From: Clostridium sp. 'deep sea'
GTDB lineage: Bacteria > Bacillota > UBA994 > PWPR01
Direction: 5' to 3'
Length of the DNA stretch: 64,000 bases
NCBI RefSeq assembly: GCF_014931565.1
Contig: NZ_CP063353.1
Span: 620,001-684,000 of the forward strand
Position numbers and translations under genes: made by a program. The first letter of the stretch is position 1, and each line of letters opens with the position of its first letter. Of the stretch, positions 7,589 to 15,967 are shown piece by piece. Under the pieces are notes generated by a model. It was not told where the DNA came from. It was given only the letters and a program-made list of their open reading frames with translations, and made no database searches.

Positions 7589-8443
7589 TTATACTCCTCC
7601 CTCTATTAATTTTTTATTAATGCAATTTGCCATTATTTCTCCAGCAGATGAGGGTGAATATTTTCCAGGAATACCGGGTTTTAACACAGCTTTTATACCC
7701 AACTGTTCAGCTACTTCAAAATCTGTACCACCTGGACTAGAAGCAATATCTATTATAACTGTATTTTGACTCATTTTACGCAATACACATTCACACAATA
7801 TATATGCTGGTACAGTGTTAAATATTGAATCTGCTTTTTTTATTTCTTGTACAAACTGACTATAGCCTATGCCTCTAAAACCATCTCTCCAAGCCTCTGA
7901 TCTGGACACCTCTCTTCTTGCAACAACTGTAGTATTTATATCAACTGCTTTTAACAAACGAGCTAATGCTTTACCACATTTTCCATAACCTAAAACATAA
8001 CTATTAGTATCTCTTACAGCTTTTTTACTTAATTGCATTAAGGCATAAAGTGAACCCTCTGCTGTTAGTAAGGCATTTTTTAGTGCAAAATTATCATCGT
8101 TGTTTAATAAAATAATATCACTTATTTCAATTTTGTTTTTTTGCACAACTCCTATTATTTTTGAGCCTTTTTGTAGGTTTGTAAAAAACTGTTTACCAAA
8201 ATAGCAAGCCTTTTTATTCCATTTTGATATTGCTGAATAATCGCTTTCTAAACCCCTAACAGGCAGAATAATTGCTTGCATATTTGCAGGCATTTCTTCT
8301 GGATTATTTATCAGCTTAATATTTGCATATGTTTTAAGTACGGGTGCATTTAATACGTAAACCTTATAATCTAATTTGGATAGTTCATAAACTAAATATT
8401 TGTATCTTTCATCATCATAAATAACACTAATGTTTTTACTAAT
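7589..8443 (-). CDS. dpaA: Dipicolinate synthase subunit A, apparent ATT start
   Basis: SpoVFA is the NAD(P)-binding, oxidoreductase-like subunit of dipicolinate synthase. The first ATG (8293) would leave only 234 residues and remove the first strand of the conserved N-terminal domain. The open frame continues upstream for 50 codons, starting ISKNISVIYDDERY and running into a conserved IILPVRG. No ATG, GTG or TTG exists there before an in-frame TAG. ATT at 8443-8441 lies 7 nt after AAAGGTGG (8458-8451) and gives 284 residues, near the Bacillus length (about 297). The dinucleotide-binding loop YGKCGKALARLL, an INTVPA-like segment and SSPGGTDFEVAE are present. Confidence 0.85.
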   Translation of the reverse strand: MSKNISVIYDDERYKYLVYELSKLDYKVYVLNAPVLKTYANIKLINNPEEMPANMQAIILPVRGLESDYSAISKWNKKACYFGKQFFTNLQKGSKIIGVVQKNKIEISDIILLNNDDNFALKNALLTAEGSLYALMQLSKKAVRDTNSYVLGYGKCGKALARLLKAVDINTTVVARREVSRSEAWRDGFRGIGYSQFVQEIKKADSIFNTVPAYILCECVLRKMSQNTVIIDIASSPGGTDFEVAEQLGIKAVLKPGIPGKYSPSSAGEIMANCINKKLIEGGV

Positions 8444-8466
8444 AACTAACCCACCTTTCTCTAATT

Positions 8467-8495
8467 TCTCATACTATATGTTATGCCTCAGTTAA
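8467..8495 (-). promoter_or_regulatory. Candidate sigma-K promoter for dpaA
   Basis: CATAACATA (8475-8467) fits the SigK -10 consensus CATAnnnTA, and TACC (8495-8492) lies 16 nt upstream as the -35 element (consensus mACm). Bacillus spoVF is transcribed by SigK, so the match agrees with expected biology. The implied 5' leader is under 20 nt, placing the ribosome-binding site almost at the RNA end. Confidence 0.5.
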
Positions 8496-8633
8496 AATAT
8501 AGGTACTGACATATCATAAAAAGTTAAATATCTAAGTAATAGTACAGATAAAAATTGCTTTCACCATTAATCTAAATTTCTATTTAAAAAATTTAACGAT
8601 CTGCCAAAGCAAATCGTTACTTCATAAATTATA

Positions 8634-8661
8634 AAATAAAAAGCCACCACTAAGTGGAAGC
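8634..8661 (-). terminator. Terminator after spoIVA
   Basis: On the minus strand GCTTCCAC pairs with GTGGTGGC around TTA, with one mismatch and one wobble pair, followed by TTTTTATTTTAT. It lies 23 nt beyond the spoIVA stop codon. Confidence 0.75.
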
Positions 8662-8683
8662 TTGATAAGTATTATTACATAGA

Positions 8684-10156
8684 CTAAAGGATAATAGCTA
8701 TTAGTCCACCATTTCCTTCATTAATTATCTTTTCTAGTGCTTCTCTTAATTTGTCACGAGCATTTTCCGGCATATTAAAGAGCTTTTTCTGAATACCTTC
8801 TTCAACAAGTGTTTGTAGTGATTTACCAAATATATTAGATTCCCAAAGACGCTCTGGGCTTGCTTCAAACTCATCTAGTAAGTATTTAATTAGCTCCTCA
8901 CTCTGTCGTTCAGAACCGATTATAGGAGCTACCTCAGATTCTACATCTACTTTAACAATATGATATGAGGGAGCACTAGCTTTTAGCCTTACCCCAAACC
9001 TATTACCTTGCCTTATAATCTCAGGTTCTTCTAAAATCATTTCTAACATTTTTGGAGGCACAACACCATATCCCATTTTTCTGGCTGACATAAGCGCTTC
9101 TTTTATCATGTCATATTCATTCTTAGCTTCTACATAACCATATAAATGAGGAATTAAATCATCAATTGTTGTTAAGTCTAAACCAGTTATTTCTTTTAAT
9201 ATTTGCATAAAGAGCTCTTGAGGCATTACAATTTTAATATCTGCTATACCTTCACCTAGTTGTAATTTCTCTAAAATAACTTCGGAGATATAGTCTATAG
9301 ATAGCAGCTTCTCTGTAAGACTTAAAATATCTCTTACTGTATTAGCACCATAACTAGATGTACTCACATGTTCGTGTATTTTTTTAGATAGCCAATGTTT
9401 TTTTGGCAATTTTTCTAGCCAATCTGGCATGGTGATGTTAATTTCTTGTAATGGGAACTCATAAAGCACCTCTTGAAGTATTTTATACATTTCTTCGTTA
9501 CCCATATTACTAACATCAACAGGAATTATTGATACTGCATATTTTTCAGCTAGTTCTTGTTGAAGTACTTCTGTTTCTTCGGAGTTAGGATTTTGGGTGT
9601 TTAAGATTACCACAAAAGGCTTTTGAATGCGTTGCATTTCGTTAATAATTTTTTCTTCGGCAGCAATATAGTTTTCACGTTCAATGTCAACTATACTACC
9701 ATCTGTTGTTATTACTACCCCAATAGTTGAGTGCTCACGCATTACTTTTTCAGTACCAATTTCAGCAGCCTCAGCAAATGGAACAGGTTCTTCAAACCAG
9801 GGTGTCATAACCATACGTGGCCCCTCTTCATCTTCGTAACCCTGGGCTCCATTTATCATGTATCCAACGCAATCTACTAACCTAACCCTCATACTAGTAT
9901 TGTCTGTTAGATCAATCTCAATCGCATCTTCTGGAATGAATTTAGGCTCAGTAGTCATTACCATTTTTCCTGTACCACTCTGTGGTAATTGATCTGTAGC
10001 TCTTTCAAGCTCTAAGTCATCTTTAATTTCAGGAATAACAAAGAGCTCCATAAATTTTTTAATAAATGTAGACTTGCCTGTTCTAACAGGGCCTACAACT
10101 CCTAAGTAAATATCACCGCCTGTGCGTTGAATTAAATCTTTATACAGCTGATCCAT
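8684..10156 (-). CDS. spoIVA: Stage IV sporulation protein A
   Basis: SpoIVA is the ATPase that polymerises on the outer forespore membrane as the base layer of the spore coat. The protein is 490 residues, nearly identical in length to the Bacillus homologue. The Walker A motif GPVRTGKS lies at about residues 22-29, followed by a TKVM-type G-domain with TEPKFIPEDA and VDCVGYM. The long C-terminal part ends in the hydrophobic tail GGLIAIIL, which matches the membrane-anchoring end of the family. It has its own terminator, and a 175-nt gap separates it from gpsA upstream. A GCATATT that fits a SigE -35 lies in that gap, but its -10 is poor. Confidence 0.97.
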   Translation of the reverse strand: MDQLYKDLIQRTGGDIYLGVVGPVRTGKSTFIKKFMELFVIPEIKDDLELERATDQLPQSGTGKMVMTTEPKFIPEDAIEIDLTDNTSMRVRLVDCVGYMINGAQGYEDEEGPRMVMTPWFEEPVPFAEAAEIGTEKVMREHSTIGVVITTDGSIVDIERENYIAAEEKIINEMQRIQKPFVVILNTQNPNSEETEVLQQELAEKYAVSIIPVDVSNMGNEEMYKILQEVLYEFPLQEINITMPDWLEKLPKKHWLSKKIHEHVSTSSYGANTVRDILSLTEKLLSIDYISEVILEKLQLGEGIADIKIVMPQELFMQILKEITGLDLTTIDDLIPHLYGYVEAKNEYDMIKEALMSARKMGYGVVPPKMLEMILEEPEIIRQGNRFGVRLKASAPSYHIVKVDVESEVAPIIGSERQSEELIKYLLDEFEASPERLWESNIFGKSLQTLVEEGIQKKLFNMPENARDKLREALEKIINEGNGGLIAIIL

Positions 10157-10252
10157 TAATACGTCCCCTCCCTGAATCTTACTAATTAAATCATATTATT
10201 ATTGAGCCTGTTAACTAATATGCAAATTGTCCTACGATAATTCGGCTTGTAT

Positions 10253-10280
10253 AAAAAAAAATCCGGTTTTCACCGGATTT
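10253..10280 (-). terminator. Terminator after gpsA
   Basis: AAATCCGGT pairs with ACCGGATTT around a 4-nt loop, and the minus strand continues with a long T run (complement of plus-strand A tract at 10253-10260). It closes the unit running from the DUF512 gene through der to gpsA. Confidence 0.9.
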
Positions 10281-10331
10281 CTTGTTATTTTTGTAATTAT
10301 CTTGCTATCTATTTATTTAAAGATTACATTA

Positions 10332-11342
10332 TTAAAATGCTATGTCTTCTATTTCATGCCTTTTATCACCTGTCATTAGCTCTTTTACAGCATCTTTACC
10401 AGATAAACCTTCATAGAGTATTCTATACAGTGTAGATGTAATTGGCATTCTAACATTATGTTTTTGGGCTAAATGATAAGCTGATCTACAAGCTCCTACA
10501 CCCTCTACTTCCATTTTTGTTTGACTTAAGTATTCTTTTAAAGATACACCTTTACCTAGGGCTATACCACACCTTCTATTTCTACTATGCATTGATGTGC
10601 ATGTTACAATTAAATCTCCTATCCCCGACAGGCCCGCAAAAGTCATTGATGTTGCTCCCATAGCTTTTCCTAATCTAGTTATTTCAGAGATACCCCTAGT
10701 CATTAAAGCTGCTCTTGTGTTATCCCCATAACTTAAGCCATCAAGTATCCCAGTTGCTAAAGCAATGATATTTTTAAGAGCACCACCTAGTTCAACACCA
10801 ACTATATCTGAGCTAGTATATACTCTAAAATAAGATGTCATAAAAGCATCTTGTAATAATTCTGCTGTTTCTTTTTCTTCGGCAGCAATAACAGTTGCAG
10901 AAGGAATTTTTTTACCAGTTTCTTCTGCATGATTTGGTCCTGATAAAACTGCAAATTTATTATTAGGTAAATTTTCTTTGATAATTACACTCAGTCTTTT
11001 TTTAGTTGTTGGATCAAAGCCTTTGCCAACATTTATAATTACTGCTTCTTTTGATATATTATTTTTAACTAGCTGTAAGGTTTGGCTTACATAAGCAGAT
11101 GGAACAGCAAATACAACTAAATCTTTATTATTTACTGCCTCAAAAATATCATTAACTGCAAAAATATTTTTAGCCAAAGTTACATTAGGTAAAAAAGTCT
11201 TATTAACATGTTCATTGTTTATAGACTGCATAACCTCTTTTTCTCTTGCCCAGAGAGTTACTTTACTAAAATTATCAGCTAATACTACACTTAATGCGGT
11301 TCCCCATCCTCCAGCACCAATAACTGCAACATTTTTAAACAT
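10332..11342 (-). CDS. gpsA: NAD(P)-dependent glycerol-3-phosphate dehydrogenase
   Basis: GpsA reduces dihydroxyacetone phosphate to sn-glycerol-3-phosphate, the backbone of phospholipids. The 336-residue protein opens with the dinucleotide-binding loop GAGGWGTALS, has the conserved LSGPNHAEE segment and the catalytic-lysine region VELGGALKNIIALATGI, and a downstream GLSGIGDLIVTC. Its ATG overlaps the der stop codon (TAATG), so the pair is translationally coupled. The der-gpsA order is common in Firmicutes and is often followed by spoIVA, as here. Confidence 0.97.
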   Translation of the reverse strand: MFKNVAVIGAGGWGTALSVVLADNFSKVTLWAREKEVMQSINNEHVNKTFLPNVTLAKNIFAVNDIFEAVNNKDLVVFAVPSAYVSQTLQLVKNNISKEAVIINVGKGFDPTTKKRLSVIIKENLPNNKFAVLSGPNHAEETGKKIPSATVIAAEEKETAELLQDAFMTSYFRVYTSSDIVGVELGGALKNIIALATGILDGLSYGDNTRAALMTRGISEITRLGKAMGATSMTFAGLSGIGDLIVTCTSMHSRNRRCGIALGKGVSLKEYLSQTKMEVEGVGACRSAYHLAQKHNVRMPITSTLYRILYEGLSGKDAVKELMTGDKRHEIEDIAF

Positions 11343-12667
11343 TACTTATCTCCACTCCTTGAACGTTCATTAATTTTCCACTTAATAGGTGTTCCTACAA
11401 AGCCATAAATTTCTCTTATAACATTCTCTAAATGACGTTGATATGAAAAATGCATGAGTTTTTTATTATTAACAAACAGCACAAACATAGGTGGTTTAAC
11501 ACCCGTTTGAGTACAATATAAAATACGTAATTGCTTGCCTTTACTGCTTGGTGGCGGTGTCATAAAAGTTGCTTCTTCTATTACTGTATTTAATGTTCCT
11601 GTAGGTATACGAATATTCTGTTGTTCTGATACAAATTCTATTAATTCTAATAAAGCATGTAATCTTTGCCCAGTTTTTGCAGATATAAATACCATAGGAG
11701 CAAATTTTAAAAATGGAATTTCACTATAAACTTTTTTCTTGAATTGCTCAAGAGTATGTTCATCTTTTTCTGGTAAATCCCATTTGTTAACTACAATAAT
11801 GCAACCTCTACCTTTTTCGTAAGCATAGCCAGCAATTTTTTTGTCTTGCTCAGAGATTCCTTCAACGGCATCTATTAAGATTAAAGCTATATCACAGCGA
11901 TCCACTGCACTTAGTGTTCTGCTAACGCTAAAGCGTTCAATATCCTCTTTAATTTTTCCTTTTCTTCTTAAACCAGCAGTATCTATTAAAACAATATCTC
12001 TTTTATTATATTTAAATTTAGAGTCTATAGAATCTCTAGTAGTTCCAGGGATATTACTTACAATAGTTCTTTCTTCACCTAAAAGCTTATTAGTTAAAGA
12101 AGACTTACCTACATTTGGTTTGCCAACTATCGCTACTTTAAGGTTATCTTCTAAGTCATTTTCTTTAACCTCAAAAGGAAAGTTATCTACTATAGAATCT
12201 AATAAATCACCAGTTCCTTGTCCATTAGAAGCTGAGATTGGTAAAATAACTTCATAACCTAAGTTATAAAACTCATACATTTCATCGTTTAAATTTACTG
12301 TATCTATTTTATTACAAGCAATAATAACTGGTCTATCTTTACCTCTTAGGTACCCAGCTATCTCTTGATCTAAGGGATTTATGCCCTCTCTACCATCTAC
12401 TACAAATACAATTACATCAGCTTCTTGGGCTGCAATGTCCACTTGATACCTTATATCTACTACAAATGGATCATCATCACTAAAATTTATTCCTCCAGTA
12501 TCAATAACCGTAAACTGCTTATTTTGCCATTCACAATCAGCATATAAGCGGTCTCTTGTTACACCTGGTGTATCTTCTACTATTGCTTTTCGATAACCAA
12601 CAAACCTATTAAACAATGTTGATTTTCCTACGTTCGGTCGACCAACTAATGCAACTACCGGTAACAT
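11342..12667 (-). CDS. der: Ribosome-assembly GTPase Der (EngA)
   Basis: Der has two tandem GTPase domains and a KH-like domain and acts in maturation of the 50S subunit. G1 motifs are GRPNVGKSTLFN near residue 8 and GKPNVGKSSLTN near residue 182. NKID and NKWD G4 motifs and DTGG/DTAG G3 motifs follow in each domain. The C-terminal part (from about 350) has PPSSKGKQLRILY, typical of the KH domain. At 441 residues, it is the usual length. The ATG directly abuts the stop codon of the DUF512 gene, and der overlaps gpsA, forming a three-gene unit. Confidence 0.97.
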   Translation of the reverse strand: MLPVVALVGRPNVGKSTLFNRFVGYRKAIVEDTPGVTRDRLYADCEWQNKQFTVIDTGGINFSDDDPFVVDIRYQVDIAAQEADVIVFVVDGREGINPLDQEIAGYLRGKDRPVIIACNKIDTVNLNDEMYEFYNLGYEVILPISASNGQGTGDLLDSIVDNFPFEVKENDLEDNLKVAIVGKPNVGKSSLTNKLLGEERTIVSNIPGTTRDSIDSKFKYNKRDIVLIDTAGLRRKGKIKEDIERFSVSRTLSAVDRCDIALILIDAVEGISEQDKKIAGYAYEKGRGCIIVVNKWDLPEKDEHTLEQFKKKVYSEIPFLKFAPMVFISAKTGQRLHALLELIEFVSEQQNIRIPTGTLNTVIEEATFMTPPPSSKGKQLRILYCTQTGVKPPMFVLFVNNKKLMHFSYQRHLENVIREIYGFVGTPIKWKINERSRSGDK

Positions 12668-13990
12668 TTACATCACACCTTTTTCCATTATTACATCTAA
12701 TAATGCCTTTCCACTTACCTCTACAGGGGAAATGCACATTTTCAATTTTTTTTCTATATCTGATATAGTGATATCATCTAAAAACTTGGTAGAGTTATAC
12801 TGTAGCATATTTTTAGGTATTATTATTGCTGAGTTTACATCTGCTTTTTTTAAGGTAGTAATCAAATCTTGTCCAACTATTAATCCTGCCACTGTAATCA
12901 ATGGACCAAAAAACTCGTTCTCAACCTGTAATACTTCATACTTAAATGTACTATTTATTTTTTTAATCTCATTTAACAAATCATTTATATAGCTAAATGC
13001 TAATTTACCTGTTGCTATTGTAATTTTTCTTTTAAACTCTAACCCACATATTTTAACATAGTTTTCTTTAAATGAATCATTAAATTGGTCAATTAATAGT
13101 CTAATCATGCCTATTCCATTCTCTAACTGCGAATAATCTTCATAATAACCTGCCTTAGGCACTTGTTTTTGGGCTTTTAAGTAAATTTCATCAGATAAAT
13201 AGATAACTCTTTTGCCATAATCCGCTTTATGTTTATCTCCATAACCATTACATAAATCTATTATATCCCTTGCTTCATTTTTAGTTAAGGGTCTTAGGTC
13301 AAACAAATTTTCTCTAAACTTTGTTAATCCTACTGGAACAACTGCTAATGACAACAAGTTAGGCATTAACGTGTTTAAATCATCTAAGGTTTGTTTTAGA
13401 ACTTGACCATCATTAAGTCCAGGACACAATACTATTTGAGCATGAAAACAAATACCACTTTCTTTAAAATCCCGTAAAAAACTTAATATATCAAAATCTT
13501 TTTTATACCGTATTAAACTATTTCTATCTCTAGTTTGATGAACAGAAATATATAAAGGGCTTAAATTTAGTCTCTTGATACGTTCAATATCTGTTTGTTT
13601 TAAATTTGTACCAGTCATATAACTGCCCGATAAAAAAGACAGTCTATAATCATCATCTTTTATATATAGAGTTTCACGCATACCTTTAGGCATTTGTGAA
13701 ACAAAACAAAACTTACAATTATTATGGCATTTTGTAATAGGCGTAATAGTTGGAGGAGTAAAAACTATGCCTAAGTCTTCATCAAAATCTTTTTCTATTG
13801 CAAATTCAGTTTCTGTATTATCTTCATGTAAAACTAGTAATTCAAGATAGTCATCAGCTATATGTATCATATAGTCAAGAATATCACCAACCTCTTGACC
13901 ATTAATGGTAACTAACTTATCTCCTTGCTTTAAACCCAACTCTTTTGCAATACTATTTTCTTTTATACTATCTATCAACGCATAAGCCAT
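12668..13990 (-). CDS. DUF512-family radical SAM protein with PDZ-like N-terminus
   Basis: About 440 residues. A PDZ-like domain comes first (LGLKQGDKLVTINGQEV), then a cysteine triplet CHNNCKFC in CxxxCxxC spacing, which holds the 4Fe-4S cluster of radical SAM enzymes. After it come SFLSGSYMTGTNL and PLYISVHQT segments and a C-terminal DUF512 region. The family is widespread in anaerobic Firmicutes, commonly next to der; its substrate is unknown to me. The ATG at 13990 is chosen because AAGGTG lies 6 nt upstream; a GTG at 14005 is also possible. It abuts der without a gap. Confidence 0.85.
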   Translation of the reverse strand: MAYALIDSIKENSIAKELGLKQGDKLVTINGQEVGDILDYMIHIADDYLELLVLHEDNTETEFAIEKDFDEDLGIVFTPPTITPITKCHNNCKFCFVSQMPKGMRETLYIKDDDYRLSFLSGSYMTGTNLKQTDIERIKRLNLSPLYISVHQTRDRNSLIRYKKDFDILSFLRDFKESGICFHAQIVLCPGLNDGQVLKQTLDDLNTLMPNLLSLAVVPVGLTKFRENLFDLRPLTKNEARDIIDLCNGYGDKHKADYGKRVIYLSDEIYLKAQKQVPKAGYYEDYSQLENGIGMIRLLIDQFNDSFKENYVKICGLEFKRKITIATGKLAFSYINDLLNEIKKINSTFKYEVLQVENEFFGPLITVAGLIVGQDLITTLKKADVNSAIIIPKNMLQYNSTKFLDDITISDIEKKLKMCISPVEVSGKALLDVIMEKGVM

Positions 13991-14060
13991 AATTTTCACC
14001 TTCACCTCAAAGTAATTATAATATACTTTTTATAAACAAGCGTATTAAATAATATCATAG

Positions 14061-14118
14061 AAAAAAGAATCTATAAAGAAGAACTTACAATTAAAGCAAT
14101 TCTTCAAACATAGATTCT
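14061..14118 (-). terminator. Terminator after spoIIP
   Basis: On the minus strand AGAATCTAT and a nested GAAGAA pair with TTCTTC and ATAGATTCT, followed by TTTTTTC. A second strong hairpin with arms GCATTTAGTTA and TAACTAAATGC (about 14133-14160) lies between it and the spoIIP stop but lacks a T tract. Confidence 0.7.
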
Positions 14119-14166
14119 TCATTTACTGGTAAGCATTTAGTTAACTCAGTAACTAAATGCCTTAAC

Positions 14167-15228
14167 TTACTTATCCTTTTTTCGATACTTAGCTAGTGCT
14201 GAAGCATAGCGTTTTTTAGTTTCATCTATAACATTCTTTTTAAAGCTACCCCAAGAACCATAGTTAATAAACAAAAAAATACCAAATACTACAATTGCTC
14301 CAATTACTAAATACATGATAGAGCTTGTTGAGCCAGCATTACCTACGGCATTACCTCCACCTAAATAATCAGATAATACACCAGCAAAAAGTGAGGCTCC
14401 CTCAGTAGCATCCTTTTTACTTATTTTATGTGAGCCAATCTCTACTAAAATTACTCTAGGACCTAAATCCTGATTATATCCACCTCTGGCAAAGTAAATA
14501 TCCTTTACTAAGCCAGGGTATTTTTTATCGGCTATTTGCTTAAGCTTTTGAGCAAACTGTTTATTCGCCTGTTGATTAGGGTTTTGTCTACCCACCACAA
14601 ACCTTACTTTTGATACCTCTTTACCATTTATGTTTGCCTTATAATACTTGGCAGGGATAGCATCTCGATGTACATCAACAACTACATCTGCTCCTTTTTT
14701 TATCATCTCCATAGCGGTTCTTCTGGAACGTTGATAAGCACCTGAGTCATGGGGAACATGGCTATCTTCTGAAAAAATAACCTTAAAACCATTCTTTTCT
14801 AACTCAGAGGCTAAAGACTTACCTACATCTACAATTCCACCCTTAGACTTACTACTTTCTGTACCATCACCAGGTATATAACTTTCATCCGTATGTGTTT
14901 GATAAATACCAACAGTAAAGTCTTTGTTATTTGAGAACACAGTATCATTTGAAGAGTTTTTTGTTGTATCGCCAAACTCAACCTTACTTACAAACTCAGC
15001 CCATGCTTTCATTTGGGCTTCATCAACTCTTACAATTTTATATAAAAAATCTTCACTCGATTGGTACATATCACCTACATATACCTTACTACCTCTAGCA
15101 AAAATCTCTCGGTTTTCATTATCGTAAACTATATAGTAGTTTTCTGAAACATTATCACTGGTTGCTAATGCAACTAATGGAGTAAATAAAAGAAGCAAAA
15201 TCATAAATAAACTAGTTAGTCTCTTCAT
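14167..15228 (-). CDS. spoIIP: Stage II sporulation protein P (cell-wall hydrolase)
   Basis: SpoIIP is an amidase/endopeptidase that cuts peptidoglycan with SpoIID and SpoIIM to drive engulfment of the forespore. An N-terminal hydrophobic signal covers residues about 5-24. The catalytic part has GIYQTHTDESY with the first zinc histidine, a KGADVVVDVHRD segment with the second, and VILVEIGSHKI with the late glutamate. A second membrane helix lies near the C-terminus (SSIMYLVIGAIVV), followed by a basic tail, so the protein looks C-terminally anchored. The ATG at 15228 has AGGAGG six nt upstream; the ATG at 15234 abuts that site. It overlaps the DUF1614 gene. Confidence 0.93.
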   Translation of the reverse strand: MKRLTSLFMILLLLFTPLVALATSDNVSENYYIVYDNENREIFARGSKVYVGDMYQSSEDFLYKIVRVDEAQMKAWAEFVSKVEFGDTTKNSSNDTVFSNNKDFTVGIYQTHTDESYIPGDGTESSKSKGGIVDVGKSLASELEKNGFKVIFSEDSHVPHDSGAYQRSRRTAMEMIKKGADVVVDVHRDAIPAKYYKANINGKEVSKVRFVVGRQNPNQQANKQFAQKLKQIADKKYPGLVKDIYFARGGYNQDLGPRVILVEIGSHKISKKDATEGASLFAGVLSDYLGGGNAVGNAGSTSSIMYLVIGAIVVFGIFLFINYGSWGSFKKNVIDETKKRYASALAKYRKKDK

Positions 15229-15910
15229 TTTCATCCTCCTTCACATTATCAAGAGAAGCAAGAGTACTAGCTGAATGTGCCTTTTCAATTTTATGCTCTT
15301 TATTAACTCTCATACGCTCTCGTGTTTCACCTATAAGTTCTGCTAGTAAAACACCTAAGATACCCGCTAAAACAGTTGCATCAAATACACCAGCTCCACC
15401 CAATACCACTTTAGATTCAAGACCTTGTCGATATATTTCAAAAGCGTATATTATATCATTTATTATGATAGAAAACACACCTGCTACAAAGGCACTTCTT
15501 CTACTTCTACCAGTAATATAAGCAACTACACCAGCAATTAGTGCATATAAGTAATTTGGTTCTATTATCATAGTTTCAGTTTCTGCAGGTAAATATCTAC
15601 TTGCTAAATAAACTGCTAAAGAAGTAACTACAATCGCTATTAAAGCTCGCCATCTTTCTTTTGTTGTATCTATTCTATATAAAATATAAATACCAAGTAA
15701 TAAGGGAATAAGAGCTCCGCCAATGTTGACAGCTATTCCAGCGGTTATGGGTATATTAGGTATAAATGTACCAACAAACATGAGGGCAATAACTAATAAT
15801 GCCATTTTATCATTTAGATACAGTCTATCTAAAGCTCGTTGTCCTATACCAAAGAATATTAATATAGATAATACAACAAGTGCAATTAAGCCAATAGGCA
15901 TGCCAGCCAA
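15212..15910 (-). CDS. DUF1614-family polytopic membrane protein
   Basis: A 232-residue membrane protein with about six to seven predicted helices. A GGALIPLLLGIYILY segment sits near residue 90, and AGVVAYITGRSRRSAFVAG and ATVLAGILGVLLAELIGE are late conserved parts of the DUF1614 family. The C-terminal 30 residues are charged and cytoplasmic. No enzymatic motif is visible. It overlaps the spoIIP start by 17 nt. A DUF1614-spoIIP pair is a recurring arrangement in clostridia as I recall it, which suggests a role in sporulation, but that is inference. Confidence 0.75.
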   Translation of the reverse strand: MAGMPIGLIALVVLSILIFFGIGQRALDRLYLNDKMALLVIALMFVGTFIPNIPITAGIAVNIGGALIPLLLGIYILYRIDTTKERWRALIAIVVTSLAVYLASRYLPAETETMIIEPNYLYALIAGVVAYITGRSRRSAFVAGVFSIIINDIIYAFEIYRQGLESKVVLGGAGVFDATVLAGILGVLLAELIGETRERMRVNKEHKIEKAHSASTLASLDNVKEDENEETN

Positions 15911-15967
15911 AAAATCACACTCCTTTTAACCTTTTCTATATTTTTGCCTGACATAGATTAATTATCC

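Noticed and set aside
10180-10225. SigE promoter for spoIVA
   Set aside because: GCATATT fits the -35 well, but the -10 at the right distance matches only about half of CATACAnT; mentioned in the gene entry only.
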